Positions 60,722 to 64,000 of a stretch of 64,000 bases of DNA are shown here, piece after piece. How positions within the stretch are numbered: position 1 is the stretch's first letter; each line of letters begins with the position of its first letter. Below the pieces are notes generated by a model. It did no database searches. It was given only the letters and a program-made list of their open reading frames with translations, and had not been told where the DNA came from. A program made the position numbers and the translations under genes. The stretch is from Bacillota bacterium (GTDB lineage: Bacteria; Bacillota; Bacilli; Bacillales; Cytobacillaceae): contig JAUZPL010000011.1 in assembly GCA_030705955.1 (NCBI GenBank), positions 20,032 to 84,031 on the forward strand. The letters are read 5' to 3'.

Positions 60722-60998
60722 ATAATGTAACTGTTACCTCTATGCCATCTTTCAATTTTGTTTCCAATAGCCGTAGCCCTTTTTGTTCTGATAGAACGTG
60801 TATTAAAATTTGTATATCCTTTTTATTTAGCTGTGGTATTTTTACAGAATTCCCACTTTTCTCAATTGCTTTATTTGCCATTCTTAAAGTTAAATTTGAA
60901 TTTAATATGGTACTTAAAAAATGAAGAAATGCATATGGGACAGGAATCACGAAATTTCTATATTTTTTTCTGATTTTTACTTTTATCATTTTAATCAC
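60720..60998 (-). CDS. Hypothetical protein, last gene of DUF2089 operon
   Basis: A 92-residue basic protein: KIRKKYRNFVIPVPYAFLHF with a short hydrophobic stretch, then KKDIQILIHVLSEQKGLRLL and EVTVTL. The end recalls the YvlB-type C-terminal domain (LETKLKDGIEVTVTL). It overlaps the preceding gene by four bases. Function unknown. Confidence 0.6.
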   Translation of the reverse strand: MIKMIKVKIRKKYRNFVIPVPYAFLHFLSTILNSNLTLRMANKAIEKSGNSVKIPQLNKKDIQILIHVLSEQKGLRLLETKLKDGIEVTVTL

Positions 60999-61372
60999 TC
61001 AATCACTACATAGACTTTTTCGCCTTTGGCAGATGTAATATCAACGATCTGTCCTTCCACTTCATTCTCAATTGCCTCTATTAAAAGGTCTACATTTATA
61101 TCTTTAACATACTTTTCAGATTCGGGAATTTTTTCAGCAATACTTGTTCCGACCTTTAGGAGAGCTTTAATAAGTTTAATTGGCAAATTAACTCGAACAT
61201 TATCCCCTTCCTCAGAAGTGACAATGATCTTTAACATTTTGCTCATATAAGGTGATTCTTTTTTAAACTGTATAGCATTACCTTGTAAGGCATTGATTAA
61301 TTCCGTTGCTTTTTCTTTATCCAACTTTCCATCTTCAACCATTGTTAAAACCCTTGTAATCTCATCTTTCAT
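60995..61372 (-). CDS. SHOCT-like/YvlB-type domain protein
   Basis: A 125-residue protein. The N-terminal EITRVLTMVEDGKLDKEKAT, ELINAL is the short helical motif seen in YvlB and related proteins. The C-terminal part (NVRVNLPIKLIKALLKVG, EGQIVDITSAKGEKVYVVIE) is an antiparallel-sheet module shared with such proteins. It lies directly after the DUF2089 gene. Function unknown; envelope-stress roles have been proposed for relatives. Confidence 0.65.
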   Translation of the reverse strand: MKDEITRVLTMVEDGKLDKEKATELINALQGNAIQFKKESPYMSKMLKIIVTSEEGDNVRVNLPIKLIKALLKVGTSIAEKIPESEKYVKDINVDLLIEAIENEVEGQIVDITSAKGEKVYVVIE

Positions 61373-61375
61373 TGC

Positions 61376-61744
61376 TTATTCCTCCTCTTTTAACATTTGT
61401 ATGGCCTCTTCAGCGGTGATTTCACCTTTTTCAAGCATTGAAACAATCTTTTTCTTATCAACCTCTGCCTTTTTTGTTGTAGAATAACCTAATGCTACAA
61501 TAATTTCATCTAGCTTTCCCCTTACTGTTGGATAGGAAACCCCCAGCTCTTTTTCAACCTCCTTGATATTTCCACGGCATTTTAAGAAAATCTCAATAAA
61601 TAACAATTGTTCTTGAGCAAGTGATGCAATTTTTGAAAACTCAAATTCATTTTCAACGATTGTCCCACAGTGGGTACATTGAAGTTTTTTTATTCTAAGT
61701 TGTTTACTGCAAACTGGGCAATTTGTAATAGACGGATAAGACAT
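61376..61744 (-). CDS. DUF2089 protein, zinc-ribbon plus HTH
   Basis: A 122-residue protein. CPVCSKQLRIKKLQCTHC is a four-Cys zinc ribbon; EFSKIASLAQEQLLFIEIFL, CRGNIKEVEKELGVSYPTVR, GKLDEIIVALGY is a helix-turn-helix; the C-terminus EKGEITAEEAIQMLKEE is a SHOCT-like helix. Probably a transcription factor for its own operon. AAAGGAGAGG precedes the ATG, and an 86-bp pure A/T region lies upstream. Confidence 0.85.
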   Translation of the reverse strand: MSYPSITNCPVCSKQLRIKKLQCTHCGTIVENEFEFSKIASLAQEQLLFIEIFLKCRGNIKEVEKELGVSYPTVRGKLDEIIVALGYSTTKKAEVDKKKIVSMLEKGEITAEEAIQMLKEEE

Positions 61745-61780
61745 TTTTCCTCTCCTTTCATTACTCTAAGCACATTATAC

Positions 61781-61866
61781 AATAATTAAAATAATAATTA
61801 AATATATTAATTTTATTTAAAAATAAAATTTAATTATTTAATTTAAATTTTATTATTTTAATTTAA
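61781..61866. other. 86 consecutive A/T base pairs
   Basis: No G or C occurs from 61781 to 61866. It is upstream of the DUF2089 operon and downstream of asnS, and contains imperfect inverted repeats (AAAATAAAATTTAA with TTTAAATTTTATTATTTT). It may be a bent upstream promoter element or a site for an AT-specific DNA-binding protein. Confidence 0.9.
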
Positions 61867-61872
61867 GAAATA

Positions 61873-61899
61873 AAAAAAAAGAGCCAAAGGCCCTTTTTT
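61873..61899 (-). terminator. Terminator of asnS
   Basis: On the minus strand AGGGCC-TTT-GGCTCT with a long T-run, just after the asnS stop. Confidence 0.85.
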
Positions 61900-61902
61900 A
61901 AT

Positions 61903-63297
61903 TTAAAATTCCGCACTTCCTGTGGTTCTTGGGAACGGGATAACGTCCCGAATATTGGACATGCCTGTTAAATACATAATTAATCGTTCAAAACCAAGAC
62001 CATAGCCAGAGTGCTTTGTGCCGCCATATTTACGTAATTCAAGATACCACCAGTAATCCTCTTTGTTCATGCCAAGCTCCTCAATCTTGTTTGAAAGAAT
62101 GTCCTCGCGTTCTTCACGTTGACTTCCACCAATCAATTCGCCAATTCCAGGAACAAGAAGGTCGGTTGCTGCAACTGTATTGTTATCTTCATTTAAACGC
62201 ATATAAAATGCTTTAATTTCTTTTGGATAATCCGTTACAAACACTGGTCTTTGGAAGACTTTTTCACAAAGATAACGTTCATGCTCCGTTTGAAGATCAA
62301 GTCCCCATTCAACTGGATAAGAAAACTTTTCTTCTGCTTTCTTTAACAATTCAATTGCCTCTGAATAAGTGACTCTTCCAAAGCTTGCATCATGAGCATT
62401 GTTTAATCGTTCTAATAAACCTTTGTCGATAAAGTTATTGAAGAAAGCCATTTCTTCAGGTGCTTGTTCAAGAACATAGCCAATCACAGACTTAACCATT
62501 TCCTCAGCAAGATCCATGATATCGGGCAGCTCAGCAAAAGCAAGCTCTGGTTCAATCATCCAAAATTCAGCCGCATGGCGAGCTGTATTAGAATTTTCCG
62601 CACGGAAAGTTGGGCCAAAAGTATATACATTACGGAAAGCTAAAGCAAAAGCCTCGGCATTTAATTGACCACTAACTGTTAAATTCGTTTCTTTATTAAA
62701 GAAATCCTTAGATGCATCCACTTTTCCTTCCTCATTTTTAGGGAGGTTATCTAAATCAAAGTTGGTTATACGGAACATTTCTCCCGCACCTTCTGTATAA
62801 CTTCCAGTTATAATGGGTGTATTTACATAAACAAAGCCTTTATCCTGGAAAAACTTATGAATAGCATATGATGCCAAAGATCTTACGCGGAATACAGCTG
62901 AGAAAGTATTCGTTCTTGGTCGCAAGTGAGCAATTGTCCGTAAATATTCAAATGTATGCTTTTTCTTTTGTAATGGGTAGTCAGCATTTGAGCTTCCCTC
63001 TAGAGTAATACTAGTTGCCTTAATTTCAAATGGTTGCTTTGCTTGCGGAGTTACGATAAGATCTCCCTCAACCCCAATGGTTGAATTGATTGGAAGCTTC
63101 GCAATTTCCTTAAAATTTTCTAATTGATCTTCAAAAACGATTTGTACACCTTTAAAGAAACTACCATCATTTAATTCAATGAAACCAAATGTTTTTGAGT
63201 CCCTAACAGTACGAATCCATCCAGATAATTGAACTTTTTGTTCAATATAATTTTCTGTGTTTCTGTACAAATCCTTAATCAAGGTTTGCTTCGTCAT
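61903..63297 (-). CDS. asnS: Asparaginyl-tRNA synthetase, E. coli-type
   Basis: Charges tRNA-Asn. The 464-residue class IIb enzyme has an N-terminal OB fold ([34 protein letters not shown]), motif 2 ([22 protein letters not shown] region) and motif 3 ([20 protein letters not shown]) with RDVIPFPRT. It is closer to E. coli AsnS and the B. cereus copy than to the 430-residue B. subtilis AsnS. AGGAGGAC precedes the ATG. Its leader has a promoter and an attenuator-like hairpin, but no T-box motif. Confidence 0.96.
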   Translation of the reverse strand: MTKQTLIKDLYRNTENYIEQKVQLSGWIRTVRDSKTFGFIELNDGSFFKGVQIVFEDQLENFKEIAKLPINSTIGVEGDLIVTPQAKQPFEIKATSITLEGSSNADYPLQKKKHTFEYLRTIAHLRPRTNTFSAVFRVRSLASYAIHKFFQDKGFVYVNTPIITGSYTEGAGEMFRITNFDLDNLPKNEEGKVDASKDFFNKETNLTVSGQLNAEAFALAFRNVYTFGPTFRAENSNTARHAAEFWMIEPELAFAELPDIMDLAEEMVKSVIGYVLEQAPEEMAFFNNFIDKGLLERLNNAHDASFGRVTYSEAIELLKKAEEKFSYPVEWGLDLQTEHERYLCEKVFQRPVFVTDYPKEIKAFYMRLNEDNNTVAATDLLVPGIGELIGGSQREEREDILSNKIEELGMNKEDYWWYLELRKYGGTKHSGYGLGFERLIMYLTGMSNIRDVIPFPRTTGSAEF

Positions 63298-63326
63298 GAT
63301 TTGTCCTCCTAATTCCTATGTAAACT

Positions 63327-63357
63327 AAAAAACCTTCTACCCTAAGGGAAGAAAGGT
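63327..63357 (-). terminator. Attenuator-like terminator in the asnS leader
   Basis: Minus strand ACCTT-T-CT-T-CCC-TTA-GGG-T-AG-AAGGT followed by TTTTTT, 30 bases before the start codon. It follows no gene, so it should act on asnS itself. Confidence 0.65.
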
Positions 63358-63411
63358 AAACTTAGTAAATCAACCTAAATTATTCAAGTTTTTTACACTT
63401 ATCCCTACATA

Positions 63412-63440
63412 ATTATATAAAATTCATTTTAATAAATCAA
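63412..63440 (-). promoter_or_regulatory. Sigma-A promoter of asnS
   Basis: TTGATT (63435-63440), 17 bases, TATAAT (63412-63417) on the minus strand; implies a leader of about 110 bases. Confidence 0.7.
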
Positions 63441-63556
63441 TTTTCAACAAGAATTTATATTACAAAGTTTTGTATTTATAGATTATTTTAAAAGGAAAAA
63501 TTAGGATTATGTCGAATATAACATTTAAAATCTTTTCTGATTAAGGAGGTTTACAT

Positions 63557-63781
63557 ATGGACAAAGTTACTTGTCTTGCTTACATCCTGTATCAGTCTTC
63601 TAAGAATCAAATAGTTAAAGATAAAGCCATTGAATTATTAAATGGTGATGTGACACTAAATGAATTAAAAAAGTCTCTACAGCCATATTTTTCTCAAGCT
63701 GAATTCCAAATGAACAAGAACCAATATGATAAGAATTCGGTTCAAGAATTTGCTGAAAAATTTATGCTTCTTGAAGTTTAG
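63557..63781 (+). CDS. Small hypothetical protein
   Basis: A 74-residue, mostly helical protein: VTCLAYILYQSSKNQIVKDK, AIELLNGDVTLNELKKSLQP, QEFAEKFMLLEV. A near-ideal AAGGAGG site lies seven bases before the ATG, and two hairpins follow it. Divergent from asnS. Family not recognised. Confidence 0.7.
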   Translation: MDKVTCLAYILYQSSKNQIVKDKAIELLNGDVTLNELKKSLQPYFSQAEFQMNKNQYDKNSVQEFAEKFMLLEV

Positions 63782-63860
63782 AAAATGAGAATCCCATCAA
63801 ACATAACATACTATTAATCGTACATTCCAACACCTATGTTACCCATTTAACACATAAAAA

Positions 63861-63932
63861 GAAGAGCACAGTAGATGTGCTCTTCAGATTGTCGAGAAAG
63901 GGGTATTTTTTCTCGGCAATCTTTTTTATTTT
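63861..63932 (+). terminator. Tandem terminator hairpins
   Basis: GAAGAGCAC-AGTAGAT-GTGCTCTTC (63861-63885) is directly followed by AGATTGTCGAGAAA paired with TTTCTCGGCAATCT and a T-run (to 63932). Confidence 0.85.
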
Positions 63933-63965
63933 GGACAAAAAAGGCAAAACTTCATAAACGGGCAA

Positions 63966-64000
63966 GTTGATTTCCGCTCCAGACGCTCGCTTTCCGCGGG
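63966..64000. repeat. Start of a dispersed Bacillus intergenic repeat, cut by window edge
   Basis: GTTGATTTCCGCTCCAGACG followed by CTCGCTTTCCGCGGG. This GC-rich string is one I remember from intergenic regions of many Bacillus-group genomes. Only its beginning is in the window. Confidence 0.6.

Noticed and set aside
63300..63556. T-box riboswitch ahead of asnS
   Set aside because: No AGGGTGGNACCGCG motif and the leader from the promoter is only about 110 bases long.

Overview
The window is low-GC DNA from an endospore-forming member of the Bacillaceae. The evidence is an alpha/beta-type small acid-soluble spore protein, a complete GerA-type germinant receptor operon, CwlJ, sporulenol synthase, CsgA, many B. 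subtilis-type housekeeping neighbourhoods (ccpN-yqfL, ykoQ-ykoP), strong AGGAGG ribosome sites and frequent TTG starts. I cannot name the species from sequence alone. I saw no rRNA, tRNA, CRISPR array, prophage or intact insertion sequence.

Region by region. 1-4954: the promoter-proximal part of a bacterial microcompartment (BMC) operon, read leftwards and running off the left edge. It encodes PduL, a flavoprotein, a BMC-P vertex protein, a CoA-acylating aldehyde dehydrogenase, a BMC-H shell protein, triosephosphate isomerase, an RpiB-like isomerase and the start of a second BMC-P. The set resembles the sugar-phosphate-utilising BMCs; the substrate-cleaving signature enzyme is not in the window. 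5.0-12.2 kb: decayed gene remnants, a rhodanese-like protein, a DsbA/FrnE-like oxidoreductase, a spore protein, a CoA transferase with its LytTR regulator, a DacC-type carboxypeptidase and a nitroreductase. 12.2-19.3 kb: a Suv3-like helicase and the ccpN / PPDK-regulatory-protein / ppdK operon, a gluconeogenic control unit. 19.5-24.7 kb: a YitT protein and a four-gene germinant receptor operon. 24.7-29.3 kb: exoA, a MocR regulator and a divergent DMT exporter that are both broken, a polysaccharide deacetylase and cyclophilin. 29.4-39.1 kb: sporulenol synthase, transporters, CwlJ, HtrA next to a two-component system, and a VanW protein. 39-45 kb: small membrane and envelope functions (YkoP/YkoQ, PssA, an SGNH hydrolase), a methyltransferase, CsgA and another YitT protein. 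45.3-48.4 kb: a MarR-HlyD-MFS efflux operon with a clear promoter and operator. 48.4-56.2 kb: an acetyltransferase, a His-rich YmaF protein, a DUF1657/YetF spore cluster, a nitroreductase, a fourth YitT protein and a lysine-riboswitch-controlled lysP. 56.2-64 kb: a UvrC homologue lacking its nuclease half, an unusual protein joining a helix-turn-helix to a degenerate F1-ATPase-beta-like domain, a second two-component system, a DUF2089 operon and an E. coli-type asnS with an attenuator-like leader.

The two most distinctive items are (i) the BMC operon, in which TpiA carries a BMC-type N-terminal targeting helix and RpiB has lost its usual catalytic cysteine, and (ii) the HTH/AtpD-like chimera at 57515-58558, which sits behind three helically phased 16-bp operator-like repeats and just upstream of the truncated UvrC.
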